Source of the DNA: Alphaproteobacteria bacterium
GTDB taxonomy: Bacteria; Pseudomonadota; Alphaproteobacteria; Micavibrionales; Micavibrionaceae
Direction of reading: 5' to 3'
DNA length: 64,000 nucleotides
Assembly (NCBI GenBank): GCA_030750865.1
Contig: JASMHE010000001.1
Coordinates: 62,001-126,000, forward strand
In this document: positions 26,011 to 35,408 of the stretch, in pieces
How the letters are laid out: the number at the start of each line of letters is the position of its first letter
How positions within the stretch are numbered: position 1 is the stretch's first letter
The notes under the pieces: model-generated
Told to the model about the DNA's origin: nothing
What the model saw: the letters and a program-made list of their open reading frames with translations, nothing else
Database searches by the model: none
Position numbers and translations under genes: made by a program

Positions 26011-27402
26011 ATGGCGGTTGATACGATATATGCATTGGCAACACCCCCTGGCCGTTCGGGCGTGGCGGTGGTGCGCGTGTCCGGTCCGGCGGCGCTGGCG
26101 GGACTGTGCCGTTTATCCGGCCGTCCGGAATCCGCTTTTGCGCCGCGTCAGGCTGTTTTGTGCCGTTTAACGGATCATGTTTCACGTGAAACAATCGACA
26201 AAGCGTTGACGCTTTATTTTGCGGCGCCCGCCAGTTTTACAGGCGAAGATGTGGTGGAATATCACGTGCATGGCGGGCAAGCCGTTATTCAGGCGCTTTT
26301 GAGTGCGCTGTCTGCAATGGATGGCTATCGTATGGCCGATCCGGGGGAATTTACGCGCCGCGCTTTTGAAAATAACAAAATGGATTTGACCGAGGCCGAA
26401 GCGATTGCCGATCTGATTGATGCGGAAACTGTGGCGCAGAAAAATCAGGCGCTCGATCAATTGGGTGGCGTGCTATCCCGCCTGTATGATGATTGGCGCG
26501 AACGGCTGACCAAATCCCTTGCTTATCTGGAAGCTGATATTGATTTTGCCGATGATGATATGCCTGATGGTGTGTCGTCACAGGTTCTGCCCGTTCTGCA
26601 GGATTTGCGGGCGCAAATTGCCGACCATTTGTCGGATAACCGGCGCGGTGAACGGTTGCGGGACGGCATCCAGATTGCGGTGATCGGCGCGCCGAATGCG
26701 GGGAAGTCCAGTCTGGTAAATGCATTGGCACAGCGCGATGTGGCGATTGTTTCCGAACATGCCGGCACGACGCGTGATGTGATCGAAGTGCATCTCGATT
26801 TGGGCGGATATCCGGTTATTCTGGCAGACACAGCCGGATTGCGGCCGGATCAGCTCGGCTCCGATAGCGGCCATGATCTGATTGAAAGCGAGGGCATAAA
26901 ACGGGCGCTCGACCGCGCACAAAATGCCGATCTGCGCTTATTGTTATTTGATGCCTCTGCCTATCCTGATCTGGATGCGCACACGGCTGCATTGGTGAAT
27001 GACAATGCCGTGATTGCCTTGAATAAAACAGATGCACTACACGCAGACCAAGCGGACCGCGCAGCGCTTTGCAAAACGGTCGGAGCGCAGTTTGGCGGGC
27101 GCGATGTGTGCGCTCTGTCGGTCAATACGGGTGACGGGATAAAAGAGTTGCTCGGTGTCATGGAAGACCGTATTGCGACGATGATCGGCGCGCGGGAAAT
27201 GCCATCCCTCACCCGTCGTCGCCACCGCGAAGCACTGGAAGAATGCGCTGTTTCACTCGACCGCGCGCTTGCGGGTGATATGCCCGAATTGATCGCCGAA
27301 GATGTGCGGCTTGCCGTGCGGGCACTGGGCCGCATTACGGGCCGCGTCGATGTCGAAGATTTGCTGGATGTGATTTTCCGTGATTTCTGTCTAGGAAAAT
27401 AA
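26011..27402 (+). CDS. mnmE: tRNA uridine-5-carboxymethylaminomethyl(34) synthesis GTPase MnmE
   Basis: With MnmG it installs the cmnm5 group on U34 of tRNAs. The N-terminal formyl-THF-binding domain starts DTIYALATPPGRSGVAVVRV. The G domain has GAPNAGKSS (about residue 226), TAGLR and NKTD; the C-terminal C-L-G-K (Cys460) is the conserved motif. 463 residues. A perfect parS site is embedded at 26178-26193. Confidence 0.97.
   Translation: MAVDTIYALATPPGRSGVAVVRVSGPAALAGLCRLSGRPESAFAPRQAVLCRLTDHVSRETIDKALTLYFAAPASFTGEDVVEYHVHGGQAVIQALLSALSAMDGYRMADPGEFTRRAFENNKMDLTEAEAIADLIDAETVAQKNQALDQLGGVLSRLYDDWRERLTKSLAYLEADIDFADDDMPDGVSSQVLPVLQDLRAQIADHLSDNRRGERLRDGIQIAVIGAPNAGKSSLVNALAQRDVAIVSEHAGTTRDVIEVHLDLGGYPVILADTAGLRPDQLGSDSGHDLIESEGIKRALDRAQNADLRLLLFDASAYPDLDAHTAALVNDNAVIALNKTDALHADQADRAALCKTVGAQFGGRDVCALSVNTGDGIKELLGVMEDRIATMIGAREMPSLTRRRHREALEECAVSLDRALAGDMPELIAEDVRLAVRALGRITGRVDVEDLLDVIFRDFCLGK
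26178..26193. promoter_or_regulatory. parS: parS centromere site 1 (inside mnmE)
   Basis: Perfect 16-bp palindrome TGTTTCACGTGAAACA, the consensus bound by chromosomal ParB. In mnmE's frame it encodes Val-Ser-Arg-Glu-Thr. About 10 kb from the proposed oriC and 4.5 kb before parA. Confidence 0.93.
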
Positions 27403-27641
27403 GCGCGGCCTCCTCATCTTTGCCTGTTATGGCTTGTCCTGTCGTGGATTTTCTTGTGTCGTTCTTCTTGTGTTTGCGTGGCTGCCCCCTTGCTTTTGTG
27501 TTTTCATGTTCTGCACAGTCCCAATGTTCTTTCACACACCCTGTTTCTGCGCCCTCTTCCCTATTATTTTTCTGGTATTGGGCGGGGGTTTTCATGTATA
27601 ACCTCTGGCGTGTATAAAACAGGAAAACAGGCGTAGGAAAA

Positions 27642-29567
27642 ATGAACGCGCAGACGCAAACAGAGCAGACAGAAACAGATTTTGACGTCATCGTTGTCGG
27701 TGGCGGGCATGCGGGCTGCGAAGCGGCGGCTGCGGCGGCGCGCAGTGGTGCAAAAACAGCGCTGTTGACGCATAAGCTTGAAACAATCGGTGTCATGTCC
27801 TGTAATCCGGCGATTGGCGGTCTGGGTAAAGGCCATTTGGTGCGCGAAATTGATGCGCTGGATGGTGTTATGGGCCGCGTGATTGACCGTGCGGGTATTC
27901 AATTCCGCATGTTGAATGCATCCAAAGGTCCGGCGGTGCGCGGGCCGCGTGCGCAGGCAGACCGCAAGCTTTACCGCGAAGCAATGCAGGATATTTTGTC
28001 TGATTATCCGAACCTGACCCTGATTGAAGGGGCGGCTGATGATTTGATCCTTGATGCGGATACAGGAGCGGTGACAGGCTTGAAAACAATGGATGGCCGC
28101 GCTTTTGCCTGTGATGCGGTGGTGTTGACGACCGGCACATTCTTGCGCGGTATTATTCATCGCGGTGAAGAAAAAATTCCCGCCGGACGTGTGGGCGAAG
28201 CGCCGACGATTGGTCTGGCTGAAACGCTGGAACGTCTTGAATTTCCGCTTGGCCGCTTGAAAACGGGCACACCGGCGCGTCTGGATGGCCGCACAATCGA
28301 CTGGGGCCAGTTACAGGAACAGCCGGGCGATGATCCGCCTGTGCCGTTTTCTTTTCTGACGGACAAAGTCGATGTGCCGCAGATATGCTGTCACATCACC
28401 CATACGAATGCCCAGACGCATCAGGCGATCCGCGATAATATTGACCGCGCGCCGATGTATTCCGGCCAGATTACAGGCACGGGGCCGCGCTACTGTCCGT
28501 CTATCGAAGATAAGATCATGCGCTTTGCCGATAAGGAGCGTCACCAGATTTTCCTCGAGCCGGAGGGGCTGGACGATTACACGGTCTATCCGAACGGGAT
28601 TTCAACCTCCCTGCCCGTTGATGTGCAGGAAGCCATGATCCGCTCCATCGCCGGTCTTGAAAAGGTTGAGGTCATCGAATGGGGTTATGCGATTGAATAT
28701 GATTATTGCGATCCGCGTGATTTGCGGCTGACAATGGAGTCAAAGCGTCTGCCGGGGCTTTATCTCGCGGGCCAGATTAACGGAACCACAGGATATGAAG
28801 AAGCCGGCGCGCAAGGGCTGATGGCCGGTATCAATGCTGCACTGGCCGTCAAAGCGGCGCAAAACGGCACGGAAGCCACGCCGTTTGTTCTGGACCGTTC
28901 CGAAGCCTATATCGGGGTGTTGTTGGATGATTTGACAACACGCGGTGCGCCGGAGCCCTACCGCATGTTTACAAGCCGTGCGGAATATCGTCTTTGGTTG
29001 CGCGCGGATAATGCCGATCAGCGCTTAACACCGCGCGGTCTGGCCGTAGGCTGCATTGGTGAGGAACGCGCCCGTGTTTGGGCGGCAAAAGCAGCCGCGC
29101 TGGACGCTGCGCGCGCAATGGTTAAAACATTGAATGCGACACCAAATGCCCTGATCAAATATGATTTACAGGTCAATCAGGACGGACAGCGCCGCACCGC
29201 ATTTGATTTATTGCGGTATCCGACGATCGGCTGGGATGATCTGTGCGAGATATGGCCCGAACTGAATGATATTGATGTCGCAATCGTCGAACAAATCGAG
29301 ATTGATGCGCTGTATGCAGGCTATCTGGAGCGTCACGAAGCCGATATCAGAGCGTTTAAAAAAGACGAGGCGCTCGCCCTGCCCGAAGACCTTGATTATG
29401 CCGAGGTTGGCAGCTTGTCGAACGAAATCCGCCAGAAACTTGAGCTGGCCAAGCCGCCGACATTGGGCGCGGCATCCCGTATTCCGGGGGTCACACCTGC
29501 GGCCGTGGTGTCGCTGTTACGCTATGTGAAGCGGTTGAACCGTGACGAGGATAAAAAACGTGCCTAA
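27642..29567 (+). CDS. mnmG: tRNA uridine-5-carboxymethylaminomethyl(34) synthesis enzyme MnmG
   Basis: FAD-dependent partner of MnmE. The Rossmann motif [12 protein letters not shown] is at about residues 15-26; signatures include [36 protein letters not shown] and [20 protein letters not shown]. 641 residues, slightly longer than the common 620-630. The start has AGGA upstream. A 239-bp pyrimidine-rich spacer separates it from mnmE. Confidence 0.97.
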   Translation: MNAQTQTEQTETDFDVIVVGGGHAGCEAAAAAARSGAKTALLTHKLETIGVMSCNPAIGGLGKGHLVREIDALDGVMGRVIDRAGIQFRMLNASKGPAVRGPRAQADRKLYREAMQDILSDYPNLTLIEGAADDLILDADTGAVTGLKTMDGRAFACDAVVLTTGTFLRGIIHRGEEKIPAGRVGEAPTIGLAETLERLEFPLGRLKTGTPARLDGRTIDWGQLQEQPGDDPPVPFSFLTDKVDVPQICCHITHTNAQTHQAIRDNIDRAPMYSGQITGTGPRYCPSIEDKIMRFADKERHQIFLEPEGLDDYTVYPNGISTSLPVDVQEAMIRSIAGLEKVEVIEWGYAIEYDYCDPRDLRLTMESKRLPGLYLAGQINGTTGYEEAGAQGLMAGINAALAVKAAQNGTEATPFVLDRSEAYIGVLLDDLTTRGAPEPYRMFTSRAEYRLWLRADNADQRLTPRGLAVGCIGEERARVWAAKAAALDAARAMVKTLNATPNALIKYDLQVNQDGQRRTAFDLLRYPTIGWDDLCEIWPELNDIDVAIVEQIEIDALYAGYLERHEADIRAFKKDEALALPEDLDYAEVGSLSNEIRQKLELAKPPTLGAASRIPGVTPAAVVSLLRYVKRLNRDEDKKRA

Positions 29568-30522
29568 TTCATCCCCGCACCCGCATATGAGTGATCGTGA
29601 TATAGACGGGATACTGACGGAGCGTGTCGCGATATGTGCTGATGCAGGTATTGCTGTTTCACGTGAAACAATGGCACAGCTTTTTCTGTATGAACAGCTT
29701 CTGATCAAGTGGCAGGCCGCCATTAATCTGGTGAGCCGCAAAACGATTGATGATGTCTGGCAGCGCCACATCCTCGATTCTTTACAGCTTTTAAAATATT
29801 TACCTCCTACCCCTGATGTTGATGCCGACACCAGTGCCGGAAATGAGGATGCGGACGTTATGACGTCCGCCGATGCCGTCGCGGAAACCGATAACACCGC
29901 ACCGGATAAAATTGTGCTGGCCGATATTGGCAGCGGTGCCGGATTTCCCGGTTTGGTGCTGGCGATTGCACGGCCGGATATTGCGGTGCATCTGATTGAA
30001 TCCGATCAGAAAAAATGTAGTTTCTTGCGCACTGTTTCACGTGAAACACGATGCACGAATGTCACAGTGCATACGGCGCGTATCGAGGCTGTTTTCAACA
30101 CAGAGGCCGTCGCGGAACCCGCAGATCAGGCGGCGAAAGCCAGTATCGGCGTTGCGGGTGATACGAAGACAGGTGACGTGACGCAGAAAGATATTGAGAC
30201 TGATGTACAGAGCGGCGCAGAGAAAAATGCCGCCGCACAGCGCGCAGGCGATACGGCCAGTGGCCCGCATGGCGAAGACGGCCCGTTTGTGCCTACGATT
30301 GTAACGGCCCGCGCGCTGGCTGCATTGGAAGATTTATGCGCTTACACCGCTCCGCTTTTGCGGGTCAATCCCGCATTATCAATGTTGCTGCTGAAAGGCA
30401 GGCAATGCGGCACGGAATTGGTGAATGCGGCCATGACATACGATATTATATCGGATATGCATGAGAGCCTGACAGATGAAGATGGCGTCATTTTGCACAT
30501 CAAATCATTCGAGCGCCGCTGA
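29560..30522 (+). CDS. rsmG: 16S rRNA (guanine(527)-N7)-methyltransferase RsmG with two insertions
   Basis: SAM-dependent methyltransferase modifying G527 of 16S rRNA. Core motifs are LINLVS-like [18 protein letters not shown], motif [12 protein letters not shown] and VTARALAAL. About 320 residues against the usual 205-220: one low-complexity Asp/Ala insert precedes motif I and a second of about 65 residues (Ala, Thr, Asp, Gly-rich) precedes VTARALA. GTG 29560 is preferred because GAGG lies about 9 bases upstream; it overlaps mnmG by 8 bases. Two parS sites lie within it. Confidence 0.93.
   Translation: MPNSSPHPHMSDRDIDGILTERVAICADAGIAVSRETMAQLFLYEQLLIKWQAAINLVSRKTIDDVWQRHILDSLQLLKYLPPTPDVDADTSAGNEDADVMTSADAVAETDNTAPDKIVLADIGSGAGFPGLVLAIARPDIAVHLIESDQKKCSFLRTVSRETRCTNVTVHTARIEAVFNTEAVAEPADQAAKASIGVAGDTKTGDVTQKDIETDVQSGAEKNAAAQRAGDTASGPHGEDGPFVPTIVTARALAALEDLCAYTAPLLRVNPALSMLLLKGRQCGTELVNAAMTYDIISDMHESLTDEDGVILHIKSFERR
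29655..29670. promoter_or_regulatory. parS: parS centromere site 2 (inside rsmG)
   Basis: Perfect TGTTTCACGTGAAACA, encoding Val-Ser-Arg-Glu-Thr in rsmG's frame near residue 33. About 1 kb before parA. Confidence 0.93.
30033..30048. promoter_or_regulatory. parS: parS centromere site 3 (inside rsmG)
   Basis: Third perfect TGTTTCACGTGAAACA, again encoding Val-Ser-Arg-Glu-Thr. It lies 378 bases after site 2 and about 60 bases before the large low-complexity insert of rsmG. Confidence 0.93.
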
Positions 30523-30573
30523 AATCATAAAATGGCCTGATTGTGCATAAATCGAGGCTTATCGATCTTTTTC

Positions 30574-30602
30574 TTGACCTTTTTCATATGAATCTATAAT
30601 AA
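30574..30602 (+). promoter_or_regulatory. Predicted promoter of parA
   Basis: TTGACC (30574-30579), then TATAAT at 30595-30600 (15-bp spacer) or TAATAA at 30597-30602 (17-bp spacer). It ends 36 bases before the parA ATG, so parA need not depend on readthrough from rsmG. Confidence 0.65.
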
Positions 30603-30638
30603 TTGAAATCAATATTTTTGATGCAGGAGGTCTAGAAC

Positions 30639-31496
30639 ATGTCCGGACAACGATCAATAACAGGATCAACATCGCAAGCGACGCCAAAAACGGGGAAAAT
30701 GCCGCGTATTTTGTCTGTTGCGAACCAAAAAGGCGGTGTTGGCAAGACAACGACAGCGGTGAATTTATCGACGGCGCTGGCCGCTGTGGGCAAAAAAGTG
30801 CTTTTGGTGGACCTTGATCCGCAGGGGAATGCCTCGACAGGGTTTGGTATTCGCCGCGCATCCCTGCATGCCAGCACATATGATGTTTTGTTCGGCGAAG
30901 CCGATATTCTGGATGTCGCGCAGGAAACAAAAGTGCCGCGTTTGAGCGTAGCCCCCTCTTCGGTGCATTTGTCCGGTGCCGAGATCGAGCTTGTGACCGA
31001 AGAACGCCGCGAATTCCGCCTGCGGGATGCGTTGCGCCGCCCGATGCCGTATGATTATGTGATTATTGATTGTCCCCCTTCTTTGAACTTATTGACGCTG
31101 AACGCGCTTGTTTGCACAGACTCGGTTGTTGTGCCGCTACAGTGCGAGTTTTTTGCGCTGGAGGGGCTGTCACAATTAACAAAGACGATCGAGCGCGTCC
31201 GCAAGGCGTATAACCCCGATTTATCAATCCACGGCGTGTTGCTGACGATGTTTGACCGCCGCAATAACTTGTCACGCATGGTTGCGGGTGATGTGCGGGA
31301 TTATTTTGGTGATGTCGTGTATGACACGGTCATTCCGCGTAATGTACGTGTCTCTGAAGCGCCGTCACACGGCCTTCCCGCGATTGTGTATGATATGAAC
31401 TGCCCCGGTGCGAAAGCCTATATTCATCTTGCGCGGGAAATTTTAAAACGTGAAAAAGTGATGCTGGCGGCGGAAACGCCGCGCGATGCGGCTTAA
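30639..31496 (+). CDS. parA: Chromosome partitioning ATPase ParA
   Basis: Deviant Walker A ATPase that moves ParB-parS complexes. KGGVGKTT is at residues 31-38 (signature Lys31), Walker A' and B include VDLDPQGNASTG and DYVIIDCPPSLN. 285 residues with about 20 extra polar residues at the N-terminus. AGGAGG lies 10 bases upstream of the ATG. Confidence 0.97.
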   Translation: MSGQRSITGSTSQATPKTGKMPRILSVANQKGGVGKTTTAVNLSTALAAVGKKVLLVDLDPQGNASTGFGIRRASLHASTYDVLFGEADILDVAQETKVPRLSVAPSSVHLSGAEIELVTEERREFRLRDALRRPMPYDYVIIDCPPSLNLLTLNALVCTDSVVVPLQCEFFALEGLSQLTKTIERVRKAYNPDLSIHGVLLTMFDRRNNLSRMVAGDVRDYFGDVVYDTVIPRNVRVSEAPSHGLPAIVYDMNCPGAKAYIHLAREILKREKVMLAAETPRDAA

Positions 31497-31816
31497 AGGC
31501 GCCATGACCGGCGCTGGTGGGTGGCGATTTGGTATTCTGTAGCAGCAAACTGGCACAGCGGCAGGCGAGGAGGTGATGACTGTCTATCGTCTAATGCGGT
31601 GGTAAGCGTGGGCGCAAAGCAGACAGGAAATGTTTGTTAGCGGTGGATAGGAGCTGGCACAGACAGGACGCGGACACGAAAAACAGGCAAGTGAGAAGCG
31701 ATGAGAGGTAAGAGAGACGGGGTTGCAGATGACGGAATGCGCTGCGCTGGATGATAAGATAGAATACGAAGCAATAGGATAACGAGAGAAAAACACCAAG
31801 CGAAACAAGGACCAAA
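31497..31816. other. Purine-rich spacer between parA and parB
   Basis: 320 bases without a gene; parA and parB usually almost touch. From about 31625 the plus strand is strongly A/G-rich, with ACAGG recurring. Open frames on the minus strand here look like composition artefacts. Confidence 0.55.
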
Positions 31817-32806
31817 ATGGAAGCGAAGAAAGCAATGGCTGACGAAAAGACATACGAAAAGGACACTTATAAAAAGCCCGATCCGAAAAAACGTCTCGGA
31901 CGTGGTCTGAATGCGTTGTTTGAGGACGATAAAGAGCCGTTTGGCGGCGGTGATGATGCGACTGCCACGGCGCAGGGCGGCGATCAGCAATCACGCGCGG
32001 CAACGGGCAAGGCCGTGCAGACATTGGGACTTGACCAACTTGAGCCGGGGGCTTTCCAGCCGCGCCGCCATATGGATCAGGACCATATCAAGGAACTGGC
32101 TGAATCCATTGCCGTTCACGGCATTTTGCAGCCGATTATTGTGCGCCCGAAAGCCGGTTTTGATAAGCAGTACGAGATTATTGCCGGTGAACGCCGCTGG
32201 CGCGCCGCTCAATATGCGCAATTGCACGAAGTGCCTGTGTTGGTTCGGTCGCTGAGCGATATTGAAGCGCTGGAATTCGGTTTGATCGAGAATTTACAGC
32301 GTGAAGACTTAAATGCGCTGGAAGAAGCGCTTGGTTACCGTCAATTAATTGACGAGTTCGGCCATACACAGGAAAAAGTTGCGGCTGCGCTCGGTAAAAG
32401 CCGCAGTCACATTGCCAATATGATGCGTTTATTGCTGTTGCCTGTTGCCGTGCAGGATATGGTGCGCGATCATCAGTTATCTGCCGGTCATGCGCGGGCG
32501 CTGATTACCGCCGAACAGCCTGAAAAACTGGCCAAGCTGGTTGTGAAAGACAATCTGAGCGTCCGCGAAACGGAACGGCTGGTGTCCGGACAAAGCGGAA
32601 AGTCAAAAAATGCAGGTAAATCAAGTGGTAAGCCATCGTCACACTATGAAAAAGATGTGGATACGATTGCGCTGGAAAAAGAATTAACCGACAAAATCGG
32701 TATGAAAGTCACGATTGATATGAAGCCAAGCGGTACAGGCGCGGGCGCAATCAAGATCGACTTCAAAAATCTTGACCAGCTTGATGATATTCTGGGCCGT
32801 CTCTAA
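31817..32806 (+). CDS. parB: Chromosome partitioning protein ParB
   Basis: CTP-dependent DNA clamp that loads at parS. The N-terminal ParA-stimulating segment KKRLGRGLNALF is at about residues 25-35. The CTP-binding GERRWRAAQ follows the EIIAGE segment. The helix-turn-helix GHTQEKVAAALGKSRSHIANMMRLL recognises parS. The C-terminal dimerisation domain follows a Lys/Ser/Gly-rich linker. 329 residues. AAGGA precedes the ATG. Confidence 0.96.
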   Translation: MEAKKAMADEKTYEKDTYKKPDPKKRLGRGLNALFEDDKEPFGGGDDATATAQGGDQQSRAATGKAVQTLGLDQLEPGAFQPRRHMDQDHIKELAESIAVHGILQPIIVRPKAGFDKQYEIIAGERRWRAAQYAQLHEVPVLVRSLSDIEALEFGLIENLQREDLNALEEALGYRQLIDEFGHTQEKVAAALGKSRSHIANMMRLLLLPVAVQDMVRDHQLSAGHARALITAEQPEKLAKLVVKDNLSVRETERLVSGQSGKSKNAGKSSGKPSSHYEKDVDTIALEKELTDKIGMKVTIDMKPSGTGAGAIKIDFKNLDQLDDILGRL

Positions 32807-32932
32807 TTTTCGGACATAACAGACGAGGCGCGGTCATTGATTATGCGTGGTGTATGCATAATGGTGACCAAAATCGTGTCGTTTTGTCTGTGCAATCTTT
32901 ATATGTGCGAAAGGCAGCATGTTTGCTGTGTT

Positions 32933-33538
32933 TTACAGGGTTGGCGTGGATAATGCGGTTGATGCGCCGAGGGTTTGCAGGCATGTAATGCGCTGTTTAT
33001 GCTCGCGTTTTTCTTTGACCTCCGCATAGTGCGTTGAATTGGTGAAGTGATTACCCATATCCGGAGCCAGATATCCTTTTGTCAGGCTATTGATAATATC
33101 AAAAAACGCGCCGTGCATGTTTTGATCCATCAAATGGCCGGTGAGGCCGCCGCTCAGTATTTTCAGGATATTATCCGGATCGCTAAAGTCCGTATCCAGT
33201 GTGGCGTGGGCAAATTCATTGCCGACACTGGCCGGGCTTGATGGGCTTTGCGCTGTGGCCGGATCAATATCGTCAATATCTGTGATGTGGTCGGTTATGG
33301 CCGCATCATCGTCAAAATCATCAAGTAGATTCAAGCGGTTAAACGTTAGGCGGATATGACTGCTGCTATTCATCAGCGTGTCTTGCCAGGGGCGGGGCAA
33401 CGTAGCGGGCAGGCGTTCTGCGGCGCTGAGCGGTCCTGTCAGGAGGCTGTCGATATCGACCGCATCATTATAACGCGTCAAAAGCCATCCGCTTTCTTGC
33501 TGCTGTTCACTGTCTTGCCCGTTTTGTGGGGTGTTCAT
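32933..33538 (-). CDS. Hypothetical acidic protein
   Basis: 201 residues, soluble, acidic, no signal or membrane segment. The first half is polar (Gln, Asp, Ser), with ITDHITDIDDIDPATAQSPS typical of disordered sequence; a hydrophobic part at ILKILSGGLTGHLMDQNMHG may fold. I do not recognise it. Converges with parB. Confidence 0.5.
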   Translation of the reverse strand: MNTPQNGQDSEQQQESGWLLTRYNDAVDIDSLLTGPLSAAERLPATLPRPWQDTLMNSSSHIRLTFNRLNLLDDFDDDAAITDHITDIDDIDPATAQSPSSPASVGNEFAHATLDTDFSDPDNILKILSGGLTGHLMDQNMHGAFFDIINSLTKGYLAPDMGNHFTNSTHYAEVKEKREHKQRITCLQTLGASTALSTPTL

Positions 33539-33911
33539 TGTATATCCCGCCTCTTTTAAACCGATATTCGGCCCTTCCTTTATACAAAAGAATATTTAAG
33601 ATCTGCTTAAAGCGGCGGCGCGTTCGATAGCGGTGTGAATGGTTTCTGAGTGCGGATGACAGGAGATTGTCGGTGTTGTTTTACCGCCATGTGATGTTGG
33701 TGTGTTGTTAGAAGGCGGTAATATGCCGTGATTTGCCGCGACGGGATAAGGCGTGGAGTCGTCACCTGACTGCAGAGGAAGAGGGGCGTCGCGGTGGAAA
33801 CGGGGTGGTGAACAAGCGATGTGGTGCGGATTGGGGCGGGGCAGGTCAGCCCAAATCAGATCAACGCAGGTCACATCAACGCAGGTCGGATCAACCCAGA
33901 TCAGATGCCGA
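33539..33911. other. Gene-free stretch downstream of holA
   Basis: No supported gene. It contains the four-unit 15-bp array listed separately. Short frames here are repeat-driven (for example runs of DQRRS-like residues) and are not called. Confidence 0.55.
33843..33902. repeat. 15-bp tandem array, four units
   Basis: Units at 33843-33857 (diverged), 33858-33872, 33873-33887 and 33888-33902, sharing the core ATCAACGCAGGTC. Units 2 and 3 differ at two positions. It ends nine bases before the holA stop codon. Confidence 0.85.
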
Positions 33912-34964
33912 TTAACGGCTGATAGAGAGAATGGCTTGTGCGCAGAGTGTACGCACAGGGGTGCCGGATTGTTTTGTTTGAGCTTCGAGCGCGGATAAAC
34001 GCGATAAAACCATGCCTAATTTCGGCAGCGACCAGCGCTGAAGCTGGTTTTTATAAGCGGGCTGTAATTTAAAGAAGACCGGCGGGGAAATGGATTTCAT
34101 GGCTTCGTCCGCCGATGCACCTGATTGCATAAGCGACTTTGTAAGATGTAAGCGACGAAAGTGATTTTGTAAGGCCCGCAAAATTGCGATTTCAGGCACG
34201 CCTTCATCCAATAATGAGTCAAAGAAACGGATGGCTTTGTCGGTTTGCGCGCCGGCAACGCTATAGATCAGATCATCCATTGTTTTATCGCCGCCACTGC
34301 CGCAGCAAGCCTGTACGTCTGCAAGTGAAATTTTCCCGAGATTCTGCTGGATAGGCGCGTCTTCAAGCCCATCATAATCGGCCGGAACACCCATATAGGT
34401 AATGAGCTTTTGCAGCTCGTTTCGGGCGCGGGCCCGATCCCCGACAATGTTGACCGATAGCCACAATGTCGCATCTTGGTCGATGACATAGCCCGCATGT
34501 TTGACCGTCTCGCGGATCAGAGATGACAGGTCGCGTTCATTTTCGACATAGCAAGGCACGGTGGCCGCATTTTTGGCTTTTTCACAAAGGCCACGCAGAG
34601 GACTGCGCGGGCCGAGCTCGCCGGATTCGATGATGACCAGATTTTGATCATTCGGGGCGACCAGATAGTCTTTGACCAGCGGGGCAATTTTGTCGCCGCC
34701 GCCTGTGATGCGGATCAAACGGCCGCCGCCCATCATGGACATGGCATTGGCTTCGTCGCTGAGGCGCGCCGGATCGTCCAGAAGCGAGTCTTCGGACAAT
34801 GTGACTGCATTAAACGGATCGTTCAAATCGGCGACAACGGTTTTGCCCATTGTTTTAACGCGTTCACGCATCAACCCGTCATCCGGTCCATAGACCAGAA
34901 TAACGCGCGCCGCCGGATTCGGCGATTTTACGAACGGTTCAATATCACGAAATGAAAGCTTCAT
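33912..34964 (-). CDS. holA: DNA polymerase III delta subunit
   Basis: Clamp-loader subunit that opens the beta clamp. The N-terminus MKLSFRDIEPFVKSPNPAARVILVYGPDDGL matches alphaproteobacterial HolA (AAA+-like fold without Walker activity; GPD at the former P-loop). The family's AMSMMGGGRLIRI is present. 350 residues is normal. In related genomes it follows lptE directly; here metB and a small gene lie between. Confidence 0.93.
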   Translation of the reverse strand: MKLSFRDIEPFVKSPNPAARVILVYGPDDGLMRERVKTMGKTVVADLNDPFNAVTLSEDSLLDDPARLSDEANAMSMMGGGRLIRITGGGDKIAPLVKDYLVAPNDQNLVIIESGELGPRSPLRGLCEKAKNAATVPCYVENERDLSSLIRETVKHAGYVIDQDATLWLSVNIVGDRARARNELQKLITYMGVPADYDGLEDAPIQQNLGKISLADVQACCGSGGDKTMDDLIYSVAGAQTDKAIRFFDSLLDEGVPEIAILRALQNHFRRLHLTKSLMQSGASADEAMKSISPPVFFKLQPAYKNQLQRWSLPKLGMVLSRLSALEAQTKQSGTPVRTLCAQAILSISR

Positions 34965-35408
34965 AAGACAATCATAAAACAGGGCGCGCCAAAGAGAAAC
35001 GCCCTATCCGAAATTGCCAACAGATCGTTTTTATTATTGGCGTTATCATCCGTGGCGGTATTGACGTCTTGAAATATGAGAGCAGCCAACTGCGCCGCGT
35101 ATTGTCAACAGAAACCCCAAACCGATTGCTGCGCCAAGTGCTTCGGTTTTCATTGTTTACGCGTAATGTTCGAGGGGAGGGCGTTTTCCGCATGAAGATA
35201 CGGATAAACAGCCGACGATCAAGCAACATCTAGCGCTGTGACGGTTAGTGTTAATGCGCCCGAAGCGTGCCATATTTTCACTTGGTAAGAGCGTGTGGTC
35301 ATGTCGGTGCTTTTTTGTGTCTATTTTTTGTAGATTTTCTAAATTCACTTTTGGGGGAAGGGCTGTTAAAGTGGGTTTCCTGATTGTGCGGTATTTGAAG
35401 TAAAGTGT
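34965..35408. other. Region between holA and metB
   Basis: Divergent promoters for holA and metB are expected. I looked for a SAM-II type riboswitch before metB and did not find the consensus. The only possible coding feature is the 35-codon frame listed next. Confidence 0.5.
35046..35153 (-). CDS. Possible 35-residue hydrophobic peptide
   Basis: An ATG-to-TGA frame encoding MKTEALGAAIGLGFLLTIRG followed by a basic tail. The hydrophobic first half resembles a small membrane protein. There is no clear Shine-Dalgarno and no known family match, so it may be chance. Confidence 0.25.
   Translation of the reverse strand: MKTEALGAAIGLGFLLTIRGAVGCSHISRRQYRHG

Noticed and set aside
35154-35408. SAM-responsive riboswitch before metB
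   Set aside because: The region lacks the conserved SAM-I or SAM-II sequence blocks that I know, and no pseudoknot was apparent.
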